Part shown: in pieces, positions 31,746 to 40,485 of the stretch | Layout of the letters: each line of letters begins with the position of its first letter | Numbering within the stretch: position 1 is the first letter of the stretch | Virus record (IMG/VR): IMGVR_UViG_3300042673_001035 | Coordinates: 52,681 to 116,680 of that record | Source of the DNA: a virus | Length of the DNA: 64,000 bases | Reading direction: 5' to 3' (one strand) | Translations under genes and position numbers: made by a program | The notes under the pieces: model-generated | Databases searched by the model: none | Seen by the model: only the letters and a program-made list of their open reading frames with translations | What the model was told of the DNA's origin: nothing

Positions 31746-32036
31746 CTATAAATCTTTTAATGCTTCTGTAAATGTAAATTTCATATTCCTAATTATACCA
31801 AAGTATTTAGCTGATATCCAATGGTTGTCAAATTTACCATTATCAACTCTATACATATTTACATTTTGTTCACTATCCCATTTTGGGTATCTATATACAT
31901 CAACATATACCCACCTACTGGTTTCCTTAAATGCAAATCTATACTTCTCATAAAATATTTCAACACCTCTTAATGTAAATCTACCATCTACAAAATTCAT
32001 TCCTTTTATATCATCTGGGTTTTTAATCACTAACAT
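31746..32036 (-). CDS. LTIKN-family paralogue, 96 aa
   Basis: Begins MLVIKNPDDIKGMNF. Strands KYRFAFKETSRWVYVDVYR and an NVNMYRVDNG segment occupy the family positions; the C-terminus is IIRNMKFTFTEALKDL. In tandem with 31403. Confidence 0.65.
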   Translation of the reverse strand: MLVIKNPDDIKGMNFVDGRFTLRGVEIFYEKYRFAFKETSRWVYVDVYRYPKWDSEQNVNMYRVDNGKFDNHWISAKYFGIIRNMKFTFTEALKDL

Positions 32037-32037
32037 A

Positions 32038-32406
32038 TTATATTGATTTTGCCATATTATAAAATACTTTTTTTAGTCCACCTAATGAACTCAATTTTGA
32101 TTTAGTAACCATTACTTTTGTCAAAACAACATCACGACCTTTTGGGCGGGGTTCAATCATATGTACGTGTGCGGGTTCACCATTTGCATCGGTGGTGGGT
32201 ATAAACAAATCGATAGTTATTCTTTCTGGAACCGAATAGTTTTGTTTTACTTCACTTAAAGAAATAGTGTAATCTTTACCACCCGGTGAGGATGCTATTT
32301 CGGAAACATCTGTGCAAACATACATTTGTGTTGCTGCATTGAATAAAGGAATATTAAACTCCATATCAATTAAACTATTCGGACTTTTTTTTGTCATCTT
32401 TCTCAT
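32038..32406 (-). CDS. Unknown protein, 122 aa
   Basis: Not recognised. Beta-rich with Pro-containing segments (LFNAATQMYVCTDVSE, ERITIDLFIPTTDANG, HVHMIEPRPKGRDVVL). Its start shares a base with the end of the HAD gene. It lies between the LTIKN pair and the HAD-like gene. Confidence 0.6.
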   Translation of the reverse strand: MRKMTKKSPNSLIDMEFNIPLFNAATQMYVCTDVSEIASSPGGKDYTISLSEVKQNYSVPERITIDLFIPTTDANGEPAHVHMIEPRPKGRDVVLTKVMVTKSKLSSLGGLKKVFYNMAKSI

Positions 32407-32927
32407 TATCTATTTAGTTTTGTTATACATTCATCAACCTTATCTCTTAATTTACCACCATATCCAAAATCACCATTAACTTGTACATGCCTCCATTGTG
32501 GAATACCTAATGACTTATATCCAAAGTTTAACTTCATATCATCAATAGAAATCCAATTGGTAGGTTTGAATGACTTAACCCACATTTCAATCTCACATGC
32601 TCTATCCCATTCTAACGATGAACTCATTTTCTTTTTGGGATTAAAGTTTGTTGTAGTATCTAATAAGTTCCACCTACCAATACCATAGTGTTCAAATATC
32701 ATACTCAACTGAATAAAACCATAATGCTTTTTCCAGTCAGACGATACTACTAATCTTGCATCAGTTTGTTTTATAATCTCACTCAATGCATCACACTCAG
32801 CTTTGTCCCATGCGTAAGGTATTGTAAACTCATTCATCGTTCCTTCCATTATTTTCACTTTACCATCTCCCCAATTACCCCACGATAATGGGCCATCTAT
32901 GTCTATGAATATTGCTTTACCTCTCAT
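32406..32927 (-). CDS. HAD-superfamily h ydrolase-like protein
   Basis: HAD motifs are visible: IFIDIDGPLS (motif I with the nucleophile Asp), LVVSSDWKK (motif II) and WISIDDMK (motif IV). At 173 aa it is a minimal HAD phosphatase, similar to HAD domains seen in phage nucleic-acid repair proteins. The insert with WNLLDTTTNFNPKKKM could give specificity. A cREC-like protein that may act in the same RNA-end pathway lies at 41645. Confidence 0.75.
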   Translation of the reverse strand: MRGKAIFIDIDGPLSWGNWGDGKVKIMEGTMNEFTIPYAWDKAECDALSEIIKQTDARLVVSSDWKKHYGFIQLSMIFEHYGIGRWNLLDTTTNFNPKKKMSSSLEWDRACEIEMWVKSFKPTNWISIDDMKLNFGYKSLGIPQWRHVQVNGDFGYGGKLRDKVDECITKLNR

Positions 32928-32930
32928 AAC

Positions 32931-33146
32931 TTATTTCATTATCTTATTAACTAATTCATTCCATTCTTGTCTTTCTATCTTGTCTGCATTAAACATTTCA
33001 AACTCATCTTCATCTTTATTATTTCTCAATGTTATGATATGATAGTCATCTGCTAATGGTGACTTAAATAATGTATCTTTACATTTTGAAAATTCATAAT
33101 CATCCATTGACATACGAAACTTCATTATGAATATTGGTTTTGCCAT
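32931..33146 (-). CDS. Unknown protein, 71 aa
   Basis: Not recognised. Charged, starting MAKPIFIMKFRMSMDDYEFS and ending EWNELVNKIMK. Probably a small alpha-beta domain. Four bases upstream of the HAD gene. Confidence 0.6.
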   Translation of the reverse strand: MAKPIFIMKFRMSMDDYEFSKCKDTLFKSPLADDYHIITLRNNKDEDEFEMFNADKIERQEWNELVNKIMK

Positions 33147-33154
33147 AATCTATT

Positions 33155-33472
33155 TTATTTATTTGTTACATTATCCCAATCATACAATACCTCTTTCAAA
33201 TAGTTGAGTAATGTGAATGGGTCTTTTACATCATGCAATCCAAAATTATATTCTAATGGTGTAGAATTTATATCATCCCATAATTTCATTTTATATGAAT
33301 CGTTATCACCTTTATCGGGATATCTACTCATATGAACTTTGAAATTGGTTGAATAAATATTATCATGTTCAAATATAAATTGATAATAATCAGGTTCACA
33401 TTCCCAACCCATCACTTCAATATTTTGTGAATTGATTGATAATATTTTTTCTATATTGTTTATTGTTATCAT
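33155..33472 (-). CDS. LTIKN-family paralogue, 105 aa
   Basis: Begins MITINNIEKILSINSQN. Strands PDYYQFIFEHD and an Arg-bearing FKVHMSRYPDKGDNDSYKM follow the family plan. The C-terminus GLHDVKDPFTLLNYLKEVL matches the usual helical end. First of three consecutive family-type genes (33155, 33474, 33778). Confidence 0.65.
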   Translation of the reverse strand: MITINNIEKILSINSQNIEVMGWECEPDYYQFIFEHDNIYSTNFKVHMSRYPDKGDNDSYKMKLWDDINSTPLEYNFGLHDVKDPFTLLNYLKEVLYDWDNVTNK

Positions 33473-33473
33473 A

Positions 33474-33776
33474 TTATTTTTTTAATAGTTCATCCATATG
33501 CTCTAATAATACCCATTGGTTTTCAATATCTTTTTTTGGTATCTTTAATCTTTTAGTTTTAACTCTACGAGATGGTTTTGGTGATGGTTGTCTTATCCAT
33601 AATTCATAATCACCATTAATACCCAATCGTTCTAAACATATTGTAAAACGTGGGTTTTTATCATCATATAAAATTATAGTATATTGCGTTGGTAATTCAT
33701 CCACACCTACAATTTTATGGCCTTTATCACCCACATGTTGTCCACATATCTCACTATAATTCTTTATTGTTAACAT
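33474..33776 (-). CDS. LTIKN-family paralogue, 100 aa
   Basis: Begins MLTIKNYSEICGQHVG. Includes TQYTIILYDDKNPR and the Arg strand CLERLGINGDYELWIRQ, followed by a basic loop (PKPSRRVKTKRLK) and the helix WVLLEHMDELLKK. In tandem with neighbours on both sides. Confidence 0.7.
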   Translation of the reverse strand: MLTIKNYSEICGQHVGDKGHKIVGVDELPTQYTIILYDDKNPRFTICLERLGINGDYELWIRQPSPKPSRRVKTKRLKIPKKDIENQWVLLEHMDELLKK

Positions 33777-33777
33777 A

Positions 33778-34041
33778 CTATAATTTTTGTATTTTTTCCA
33801 TTACTTCGGTTACATCTATTGGTCTTAAATAACCAATCACATCATCCGTAATTGGTGTATCGTAACATATCTCACCATCTTTGAAAACTGCTAATTCATA
33901 TAATCCTGTTTCACCACCATAAGAGTATTTACTTTTCACTACTGATACTTCATACCCATTGTCAAATTTTGTTCTACTTACAATTCCATATTCTTCACCC
34001 ATTGGGTTTGATTTGAATATTATGTCGTTAAATGTTTTCAT
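33778..34041 (-). CDS. Possible LTIKN-type protein, 87 aa
   Basis: Starts [17 protein letters not shown], without the typical motif, but the order of strands ([14 protein letters not shown]), a Gly-Tyr turn ([11 protein letters not shown]) and the C-terminal [11 protein letters not shown] resemble the family. It lies one base from a family member. Tentative. Confidence 0.5.
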   Translation of the reverse strand: MKTFNDIIFKSNPMGEEYGIVSRTKFDNGYEVSVVKSKYSYGGETGLYELAVFKDGEICYDTPITDDVIGYLRPIDVTEVMEKIQKL

Positions 34042-34042
34042 T

Positions 34043-34636
34043 TTAAATACTTTGTTCTTTATATAATTTTAATAATCTTTCACTCATCTGTGTATATCTC
34101 ATATTGAATTTGTTACTCATTTTAGATACAATCATTTGGTTTGTGTAAGGTGCGTTATTAGGATTTGACCACTTACGAGAATGATACATATAGTTGTAAA
34201 ACATCACATACGCATTTGCCTTTCTAATGTAATCATCTATGTCAATGTTTAAACCCCACTTCTTCATTAAAGCAACCGACCTCTTTTCGTTATCCAATTC
34301 CAAGTCTCTACTTTTAGCAAGTGCTGTTTTGATACCTCTCACATTTTTACCATCTAACCATTCTTCAACTTTCTCTAAACCTTTACAACCATCAGTCCAT
34401 ACTTTCACTCCTTCCAACCATTGTGTCATGTGACAATATTCATGTACGACTACACCCAACGAATCATTACTATTCATAGCAACTACTAATTCTTTACTTT
34501 CTTCGTCAAAGTAACCACTACATCTAATATTACCACTTAACTTCAAATACTTCACTTTGCGTAAATCACACTTTACACCATTCTCTTTACATTGTTTTTT
34601 CACCCATTGTATAAATCTCTTTTCTTTTGCTCTCAT
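34043..34636 (-). CDS. HExxH metallopeptidase-like protein, 197 aa
   Basis: The motif [12 protein letters not shown] (about residues 68-72 for HEYCH) is followed ~40 residues later by [10 protein letters not shown], whose Glu could be the third zinc ligand. This is the pattern of small gluzincin/SprT-like proteins, as also seen at 1433. A C-terminal Tyr-rich helical part ([14 protein letters not shown]) may bind a partner. Substrate unknown. First gene after the terminator that ends MoxR transcription. Confidence 0.65.
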   Translation of the reverse strand: MRAKEKRFIQWVKKQCKENGVKCDLRKVKYLKLSGNIRCSGYFDEESKELVVAMNSNDSLGVVVHEYCHMTQWLEGVKVWTDGCKGLEKVEEWLDGKNVRGIKTALAKSRDLELDNEKRSVALMKKWGLNIDIDDYIRKANAYVMFYNYMYHSRKWSNPNNAPYTNQMIVSKMSNKFNMRYTQMSERLLKLYKEQSI

Positions 34637-34673
34637 ATAATTTTTTTCGTTACCAAATTGGTAGATAAAATGA

Positions 34674-34701
34674 TAGGGGATAGAACTTAATCTACCCCCT
34701 A
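34674..34701 (-). terminator. Rho-independent terminator after MoxR gene
   Basis: On the minus strand TAGGGG and CCCCTA, with inner TAGA/TCTA around TTAAGT, form an ~11-bp stem with one wobble. A short T-rich tract (ATTTTAT) follows. It ends the MoxR transcript. Confidence 0.8.
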
Positions 34702-34723
34702 CACATTCTCACCATTAAAACTA

Positions 34724-36016
34724 CTACCAAACGATAGTTTCGTCATCGGTTGTCTCATCATCTTTCACTTCATTGAAAAGTTGAGACTCATCATCCGACT
34801 TAATATATTTTTGTAGTAATTGAGTCATAAATACTCTCTCACTATCTAATCCACCATCATTACTGAAATAAGGTAAGATTGCAATGTTTGCTGCTTCAAA
34901 CAATGTGAAACCATCATAGATAAGTCCAGCAGCTTCTACATTCACACGGGTAGAAACGATAGTTGAAATCTTACTTGCGTCAGTCTTAATCAATTGACGA
35001 GTAGTGTCAGCAATCTCTGCTAATGCGTTCAATGAATACTCATCAGCTTCAGGAAACTTAAACTTCAATAAGGCAAGTTCACCCTCTTTGTCCAATAAGT
35101 CCATTTCAATTTGAACAAATCTATCCATCAATGCTCTATCCATTACTCTCGTAGCGGTGTATTCTCCACCAATATTGGCCGTCGCGATAAACGTCACGCC
35201 ATTTGCAACTTTTACAATTGGTGAACCTTCCGCCTCATCCAAACGTAAGTATCTTTGACCAGCATCTAACACAGTCATTAAGATATTCGCAGCTTCTGGG
35301 TGAGCTCTACTCAACTCATCCAATAAGATAATTGCGTTCGGTGTTTTGATTGCTTTAACGAATGCTGATTCACTAAAGAAAGTACCACTCTCTTTGTTGA
35401 AATGTGTGTTACCGATTAAGGTTGCTCTCGCATCTTGTGTAGCACCTAAGTTGAAATAGAAATCAGGTCGTTTCAAAGACTTCACTAACGATTGTGCAGC
35501 TAATGTCTTACCACAACCCGTTGGACCTGTCATTAAGATATTCTTACCTCTAACTGCTGAACGGAGTAAATACTTCCACTTCAATTCTTCAATGAATAGT
35601 CCGTTTGGTTTTAAGTCCTTACCCTTTGTATGGATAAATTCTTTTAGTAAGTCATGTGTTTCAAATGCTTCTTGTACTGAATCACACGCCTCATCCGATA
35701 TAGTAGCTGAATGTTTTTTGAACTCATCCATCTCTACCATTTTGTAGGATAACTTACCTGTTTTACCTATGTAAGCTTGGATTGCTTTATTCTCATCCAT
35801 TGCTTTTTTCATAGTTTGTTTACTTACACCGGCTAACTTAGTTACCGGTTGATTGTTTGTGGTTAACATTGCAAATGTTCTACCGACTTGAATTACTTTG
35901 TAAATTTCATTTGTGAAACCCACTGTGAAATCTTTCACTTTTGTTGTTGTTCTTTTTACCATTGTTTTTGTAGTTTTAACTTTATTAACTTTTTTGTTAG
36001 TTTGATTAGTTCGCAT
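34724..36016 (-). CDS. MoxR/CobS-type AAA+ ATPase
   Basis: Walker A GPTGCGKT is at residues 164-171 and Walker B IILLDE at 229-234. It matches the MoxR/CobS group of AAA+ ATPases, which act as chaperones with a VWA-domain partner. The N-terminal ~130 residues are basic and extra. 430 aa. It lies next to a VWA/CobT-like gene (36243), a pairing known from CobST cobalt chelatase and MoxR-VWA systems and from several large phages. Own promoter at 36052. Confidence 0.85.
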   Translation of the reverse strand: MRTNQTNKKVNKVKTTKTMVKRTTTKVKDFTVGFTNEIYKVIQVGRTFAMLTTNNQPVTKLAGVSKQTMKKAMDENKAIQAYIGKTGKLSYKMVEMDEFKKHSATISDEACDSVQEAFETHDLLKEFIHTKGKDLKPNGLFIEELKWKYLLRSAVRGKNILMTGPTGCGKTLAAQSLVKSLKRPDFYFNLGATQDARATLIGNTHFNKESGTFFSESAFVKAIKTPNAIILLDELSRAHPEAANILMTVLDAGQRYLRLDEAEGSPIVKVANGVTFIATANIGGEYTATRVMDRALMDRFVQIEMDLLDKEGELALLKFKFPEADEYSLNALAEIADTTRQLIKTDASKISTIVSTRVNVEAAGLIYDGFTLFEAANIAILPYFSNDGGLDSERVFMTQLLQKYIKSDDESQLFNEVKDDETTDDETIVW

Positions 36017-36051
36017 AACTTTATAATGTTTAATTGGTGAATTGTTTACAC

Positions 36052-36081
36052 AATATACGACTTTTTTCCCGTATCACCAAA
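36052..36081 (-). promoter_or_regulatory. Phage promoter before MoxR
   Basis: Minus strand reads TTTGGT, 15 nt, TCGTATATT, with a ~35-nt leader before ATG 36016. The dyad at 36091-36113 lies just upstream of it, where a bound protein could affect initiation. Confidence 0.85.
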
Positions 36082-36090
36082 TCTATTTTT

Positions 36091-36162
36091 AATTGATTGA
36101 TTATTAATGAGTTATAGGCAGTAAAAAGACCTAATACATAACTCATTGATTATCAACGGATT
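36091..36162. repeat. Two 23-bp dyads
   Basis: Dyads lie at 36091-36113, directly before the MoxR promoter, and at 36140-36162, inside the loop of the terminator stem 36123-36181. Confidence 0.7.
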
Positions 36163-36181
36163 AGTGTTTTTAGGTCTTTTT
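36123..36181. terminator. Terminator-like 12-bp stem enclosing a dyad
   Basis: AAAAAGACCTAA pairs with TTAGGTCTTTTT; the loop holds a dyad (36140-36162). T-runs lie on both sides, so it could work in either direction. It ends VWA-gene transcription before the MoxR promoter. Confidence 0.8.
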
Positions 36182-36242
36182 TACCTATATTTGTGAAAAA
36201 TGGGACCCGAAAGTCCCAAATTTCACTTTGGGCTTTCCGAGC

Positions 36243-38537
36243 CTATTTTTTGTTTTTAGATAGGAATAATTCGTTCATAGTTTTAGCGACTTCAAACATA
36301 TTTTCCACGTTGACATATTTTGCGTCATTTCCATACATTGTTTTGAATGCTCTCCAATCGGATGAATGTTCAAAGTTACTACCATAATCGGTAATAAAGT
36401 ATGAAAGGACATCTATACCACTATCTCTAATTTTTTTCACTTGCTTTTTAGTGTGTAATGCAGCAGGTTCACCTGAATACTGAATTTCATCACTACCTCT
36501 ACTAATTGAGTAAGAGGGTTGACCATCAGAAAAGTTTAGGAAATACGATTGACTTTCATTCGTTGACGGAACTAATTGTTTCAATATTGCCTCAAAACAC
36601 AATCCTTCTGGTGTAGTGTTGTTTGCTTGTAAGATAGACATATATCTTGCGAATTGTCTAAATGAATCTCTACGACTATCGTGGATAATTGCAACATATG
36701 GTAAACAAGTACTACCTCTATCAGTAGAACGAATTGAAACTTGTACATTGATATTACGAGCCATCTCACATGCTTTCACAATAGCGACAGTTGATACAAT
36801 ACATTTTCTCAATTTATCACCACTCATTGAACCAGAATAGTCAATTGATATATGTAGGTTTGCTTTTTTGAATTGGTCAACTTCGTTTGTGAAAAACACA
36901 TTCTCATTATCATAACCCAATGACGCAACCATACGACCATCAATCTTACCTCTTTTCAATCTACTGAATACCGTCTCACGACTTTCACTACGAACTTGTA
37001 GTTTCTTACCCAATAGTGTACCTAATGTTGTACCTCTACGAACTTCGTCAGCTGCCCATATCTTTGGTTCACTTGTGTTCCAATCATTATGTGAGAATGG
37101 AAAGTCATCCGACTTCAACATATTTTCGGTCAATCGTTTCACTACGATACAATCAACACCTTTCATCACACTACCATGTCTATCCATACCATTACCAACA
37201 CGAACCAATTCGGTATCTGATTCTTGAATGTCTTTCAGTTTCTCCAATTCATTCTTTTGGACATTCTTCTTTTTGATATTACCATCAATAAAGTCTTTTT
37301 GCTTTTGGATTTTCTTATCCAATTGTTTTTTAGCAGCATCGGATAACTTCACTTTGGTATTACCTTGCTGACCTTGTCCGTCATCGGTGTTACCCAATTT
37401 AGCAGTTACTTGACCACTCATTTGTCCATCCGTTCCACCCATATCACCGTTGTCATCATTATCATCATCTTCATTGATATCGGCAATTTCTATTTCACTA
37501 TCACCATCACCATCCGTTCCACTTTCACCTTTACCCTTACCTTTACCTTTCATCATTTGTGCGTTATCGTAAGGGACAGTTTTAAGTATCTCAGCAAGAA
37601 TGTCTACTGCTAATTGGAAACTATCTTTTGTTGATGTCAAACGACTAATGTCCTTTAAGTTCACTAAACGATAGATTGCTCTCAATCCTTTCAATTTAGA
37701 TAGGTCAGTTTTCTCATTCATCAAGTTAATGATACGGAACATATAGGCTTCGAATGTCTCATCCGTATATTCATCACTCTCAATACCTTTAGTTACAATC
37801 TTATCGTTGAAATAGTTATCATACATTTGAGTATAATAATCTCTATAACCAGGTGCAGTTTTGAATATGTGCATATCAATACGTCTATCCTCTACCCAAT
37901 TGGTAAGAGAACTAATGATATTGAATATCTCATCATTCATACTACCCTTACTACCAATCTTACCCGTTGACAAATACATCTCATTGAATAGATTTTCGTA
38001 TATTGGATATTGACAAGTATATTTTCTAATCTGAGCATCCACTTTATCAATAGTCCAACTGATTGGTAGATTGTTCTCAATTTCATTTTGAGTATCACTA
38101 TTGATTTGTCTTTGTACTCTTTCGTAGTTAGATAACATATCGTTCATATTAGACAACAACTTAAAGTCCGACAATATAATGTGTGAACCTTCGTGTAATG
38201 CTAAACCAACCGACACGTCGAATTTGTCATCAACATCGGCCGAAAGAATAACTCTCTTACCATCCGTTTTACTATCACTTTTTGTAGCGAATGTAACGGG
38301 TATGTTTTTTTGTGTAACGATTTGTACGAAGTTAGAAATAGCTCGTCTTACTGATGCTAACTTATATAGGTTGTTAGTCTTTTTATACAAGTCTAAATCT
38401 TGTTTTTTGAAACCACCATAGGTTTCTAATACATCATACGAAGTGTCATAATCATCATACCAAAATGATGATGCGTAACTTTTACCTTTTGTTAGGTAGT
38501 CTTTCGTACCTGTCTTGAATTTGTCATACCAACTCAT
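36243..38537 (-). CDS. VWA-domain CobT-like protein
   Basis: A C-terminal VWA domain carries the MIDAS motif DYSGSMS at residues 566-572, and FLNFSDGQPSYS near its end. The middle (331-395) is a Gly/Asp/Glu-rich low-complexity linker, as in CobT. The N-terminal part has HEGSH at 115-119 and NWVEDRRID at 213-221, a pattern shared by VWA proteins of this type. 764 aa. It probably partners the MoxR ATPase at 34724 to remodel a target complex. Own promoter at 38587. Confidence 0.85.
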   Translation of the reverse strand: MSWYDKFKTGTKDYLTKGKSYASSFWYDDYDTSYDVLETYGGFKKQDLDLYKKTNNLYKLASVRRAISNFVQIVTQKNIPVTFATKSDSKTDGKRVILSADVDDKFDVSVGLALHEGSHIILSDFKLLSNMNDMLSNYERVQRQINSDTQNEIENNLPISWTIDKVDAQIRKYTCQYPIYENLFNEMYLSTGKIGSKGSMNDEIFNIISSLTNWVEDRRIDMHIFKTAPGYRDYYTQMYDNYFNDKIVTKGIESDEYTDETFEAYMFRIINLMNEKTDLSKLKGLRAIYRLVNLKDISRLTSTKDSFQLAVDILAEILKTVPYDNAQMMKGKGKGKGESGTDGDGDSEIEIADINEDDDNDDNGDMGGTDGQMSGQVTAKLGNTDDGQGQQGNTKVKLSDAAKKQLDKKIQKQKDFIDGNIKKKNVQKNELEKLKDIQESDTELVRVGNGMDRHGSVMKGVDCIVVKRLTENMLKSDDFPFSHNDWNTSEPKIWAADEVRRGTTLGTLLGKKLQVRSESRETVFSRLKRGKIDGRMVASLGYDNENVFFTNEVDQFKKANLHISIDYSGSMSGDKLRKCIVSTVAIVKACEMARNINVQVSIRSTDRGSTCLPYVAIIHDSRRDSFRQFARYMSILQANNTTPEGLCFEAILKQLVPSTNESQSYFLNFSDGQPSYSISRGSDEIQYSGEPAALHTKKQVKKIRDSGIDVLSYFITDYGSNFEHSSDWRAFKTMYGNDAKYVNVENMFEVAKTMNELFLSKNKK

Positions 38538-38586
38538 AGCTCGGAAATTTTATGTGTTTTTGTTAAATAATTGTTGAATATACCTC

Positions 38587-38616
38587 AATATACGACAAAT
38601 AATTGACATTACCAAA
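38587..38616 (-). promoter_or_regulatory. Phage promoter before the VWA gene
   Basis: Minus strand reads TTTGGT, 15 nt, TCGTATATT, with a ~50-nt leader before ATG 38537. Confidence 0.85.
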
Positions 38617-38636
38617 TATTTATTAAACTTTTTTTT

Positions 38637-38708
38637 AATATGTTGATAGTCAATGAGTTATACATAAAAAAAGACCTACATATGTAAGTCTTTGATTATC
38701 AATGAGTT
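38637..38708. repeat. Two 23-bp dyads flanking a terminator
   Basis: Dyads at 38637-38659 and 38686-38708 bracket the terminator hairpin. The right halves are TCAATGAGTT in both; the left halves are weaker. Confidence 0.7.
38665..38693 (-). terminator. Rho-independent terminator
   Basis: On the minus strand AAAGACTTACA and TGTAGGTCTTT form an 11-bp stem with one wobble and a 2-nt loop, followed by seven Ts. It ends transcription from the gene at 38723. Confidence 0.85.
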
Positions 38709-38722
38709 ATGAAAATACCCCT

Positions 38723-38890
38723 TTATAGGGTAAAATCCTCGTTAGTTTGCATCCCTTTTGGGATTTTTGTATTATTTTGAGGTTTATTACCTACTACGGT
38801 AATTTTCGTTTGAGGTTGTTTGTCCTCTTTCAATAAATCCCTTATTTCTTCTAAAAGACTTTTGATAATTGTAAATTGTTCTACATCCAT
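38723..38890 (-). CDS. Small unknown protein, 55 aa
   Basis: ATG at 38890, TAA at 38723-38725. Begins MDVEQFTIIKSLLEEIRDLL, a helix, then a Lys/Pro/Asn-rich tail (TVVGNKPQNNTKIPKG). Not recognised. It follows the glycosyltransferase-like gene by six bases and precedes the terminator. Confidence 0.6.
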   Translation of the reverse strand: MDVEQFTIIKSLLEEIRDLLKEDKQPQTKITVVGNKPQNNTKIPKGMQTNEDFTL

Positions 38891-38896
38891 ATTTGT

Positions 38897-39967
38897 TTAA
38901 TTTAATAACTTTTTAATGATTTCTTCACTTTGAGAATAATCGTTTAAATGATGAAATAACATTTTTCTATTGTTTTGTGATTTTTCTAGCCAAATATTAT
39001 ACATTTTTTCAAATTCTTCTTCGGTGGCCAGTTTTATCCAATTTTTGAAATTATTAAAATTATGATTTAAATCTGTAATAGAATCAAAACTACTTCCAAA
39101 TTCAAAATTTAATAAATAAAACCCTCTAGATTTTAAATAAGATATTATATTCACAGGTGCAAGTAAATAAAAGGGTTTTGCAAAAAATAATCCTTTATAT
39201 GTTTTTTCTGTTAAAAATGCCTCAGCTTTATTATCACAATTAATTGTTTCAAATATTAAATTGATATTACAATTCGTATAATCAAATATTGTTTCAAAAT
39301 GTTTATACTTTGGATATGTTAAATCATATGCATCGTTTGCAGAATTTTTAGGTGTTAAATCTTCTCCAAGTTGTAAAATATATTCATTTCTCCAACTACT
39401 AGAATTATATGCTCTACTATAACTAAATAATCTTGGAGAATTTCTATTGTATTTTGTATAAATAAAATTATTCATCAAATCTTCAATCCAATAATAACCT
39501 ATATAGTATCTAAAATATCTAAAAGGTAATAGATAATCTATTTCACATTCTAATTCTGGTCTATTTGAACCTAATAGAATTTTATCGTATTTTATTTTTT
39601 CAAATGATTTTAAAAATTGTTTAGTAAATACTTCACCAAAATACCATATAAATATTTTCTTTGAATTTGGTATTTTTGATATTTTTTCATCGAATAAAAA
39701 TTCCTTTCCATCAATTAAATCCATAGAAAAAATCTTAACATCATATTCATCAAATATTTCATTTGATTCTTCTAAAAAATAAAAAGTATCCGCATAAATC
39801 AAAATATCACAATTCAATTTAGTATGATAATACAATTGTGTTTTACTTTCATCAAAAATAGTTGGGTTAAACTCCGATTTATATTCTAAATTTTCTTTTC
39901 CAAAAAATCCCAAAATAAATGGAATATGAGATTTGTAACTTCCTACAAAAACTATAACACTTTTCAT
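38897..39967 (-). CDS. Glycosyltransferase-like protein, 356 aa
   Basis: The region about residues 240-290 reads FETINCDN...EAFLTEKTYKGLFFAKPFYL...YLKSRGFYLL. This TEKT-K-x-F-KPF...LR.xGF pattern is shared by fucosyltransferase/GT-B-type phage proteins that decorate surface glycans or DNA. No classical donor-binding motif is evident elsewhere. No signal peptide. Substrate unknown. Confidence 0.55.
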   Translation of the reverse strand: MKSVIVFVGSYKSHIPFILGFFGKENLEYKSEFNPTIFDESKTQLYYHTKLNCDILIYADTFYFLEESNEIFDEYDVKIFSMDLIDGKEFLFDEKISKIPNSKKIFIWYFGEVFTKQFLKSFEKIKYDKILLGSNRPELECEIDYLLPFRYFRYYIGYYWIEDLMNNFIYTKYNRNSPRLFSYSRAYNSSSWRNEYILQLGEDLTPKNSANDAYDLTYPKYKHFETIFDYTNCNINLIFETINCDNKAEAFLTEKTYKGLFFAKPFYLLAPVNIISYLKSRGFYLLNFEFGSSFDSITDLNHNFNNFKNWIKLATEEEFEKMYNIWLEKSQNNRKMLFHHLNDYSQSEEIIKKLLN

Positions 39968-39970
39968 TAT

Positions 39971-40267
39971 TTATTCGGTTTCAGTTTCCATAAATCTTTG
40001 AAATTCTAATCCCGCACTTTGATTCACTTCGTGTAAATGTTCTAAACTTAATTCATATCTCCCATTCATAGTTTGAGACATGAATAATTCAGTTTCTAAA
40101 CTATCTACTACTTTTTGCAAACTATCCGTTGTTTTTGGTGTAGATATAACTACTCTTTCACTTCTAAGTTTACTTAATTCTTTTTGTTGGAAATAACAAA
40201 TCAATAATACTGATACTGCACCTGTTCCAATAATTGCTTTCTGATGTTTTTGTATAAATTCTTTCAT
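39971..40267 (-). CDS. Membrane-anchored coiled-coil protein, 98 aa
   Basis: A single N-terminal anchor (AIIGTGAVSVLLICYF, about residues 11-26) is followed by a periplasm-sized coiled coil (DSLQKVVDSLETELFM). The layout resembles an inner-membrane spanin subunit or a small envelope protein. It lies with two other single-pass genes (40278 and 40998). Confidence 0.6.
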   Translation of the reverse strand: MKEFIQKHQKAIIGTGAVSVLLICYFQQKELSKLRSERVVISTPKTTDSLQKVVDSLETELFMSQTMNGRYELSLEHLHEVNQSAGLEFQRFMETETE

Positions 40268-40277
40268 ACTGTTTTAT

Positions 40278-40454
40278 TTAAAAGTCTCCTTCCGAATGTA
40301 TGTTATTGTCATCCCAACCATCTCTACCAGCTGATGTTAGAAAATCACTTTCATCAACATCAATTTCATCTTCAACCATATAATCAACACTCTTTACCCA
40401 TGCCCAAATGAGAAAAGATAATCCAATTAGGATAAAACCATAAACCAACAACAT
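40278..40454 (-). CDS. Small single-pass membrane protein, 58 aa
   Basis: ATG at 40454, TAA at 40278-40280. The first 20 residues (MLLVYGFILIGLSFLIWAW) are hydrophobic; the rest is acidic (MVEDEIDVDESDFLT). It lies 10 bases upstream of the coiled-coil membrane gene. Confidence 0.6.
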   Translation of the reverse strand: MLLVYGFILIGLSFLIWAWVKSVDYMVEDEIDVDESDFLTSAGRDGWDDNNIHSEGDF

Positions 40455-40485
40455 AAAATATATACTTTAACAATTAATAATCCTT

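Noticed and set aside
34653-34663. TTTGG sequence before the HExxH gene at 34043
   Set aside because: It is followed by ATG after only ~17 nt and lacks TCGTATATT at the right distance; more likely part of an ACCAATTTGGT palindrome.
39971-40454. Spanin pair
   Set aside because: The membrane/coiled-coil architecture is suggestive, but there is no outer-membrane lipoprotein partner and no lysis gene beside it; kept as unknown membrane proteins.
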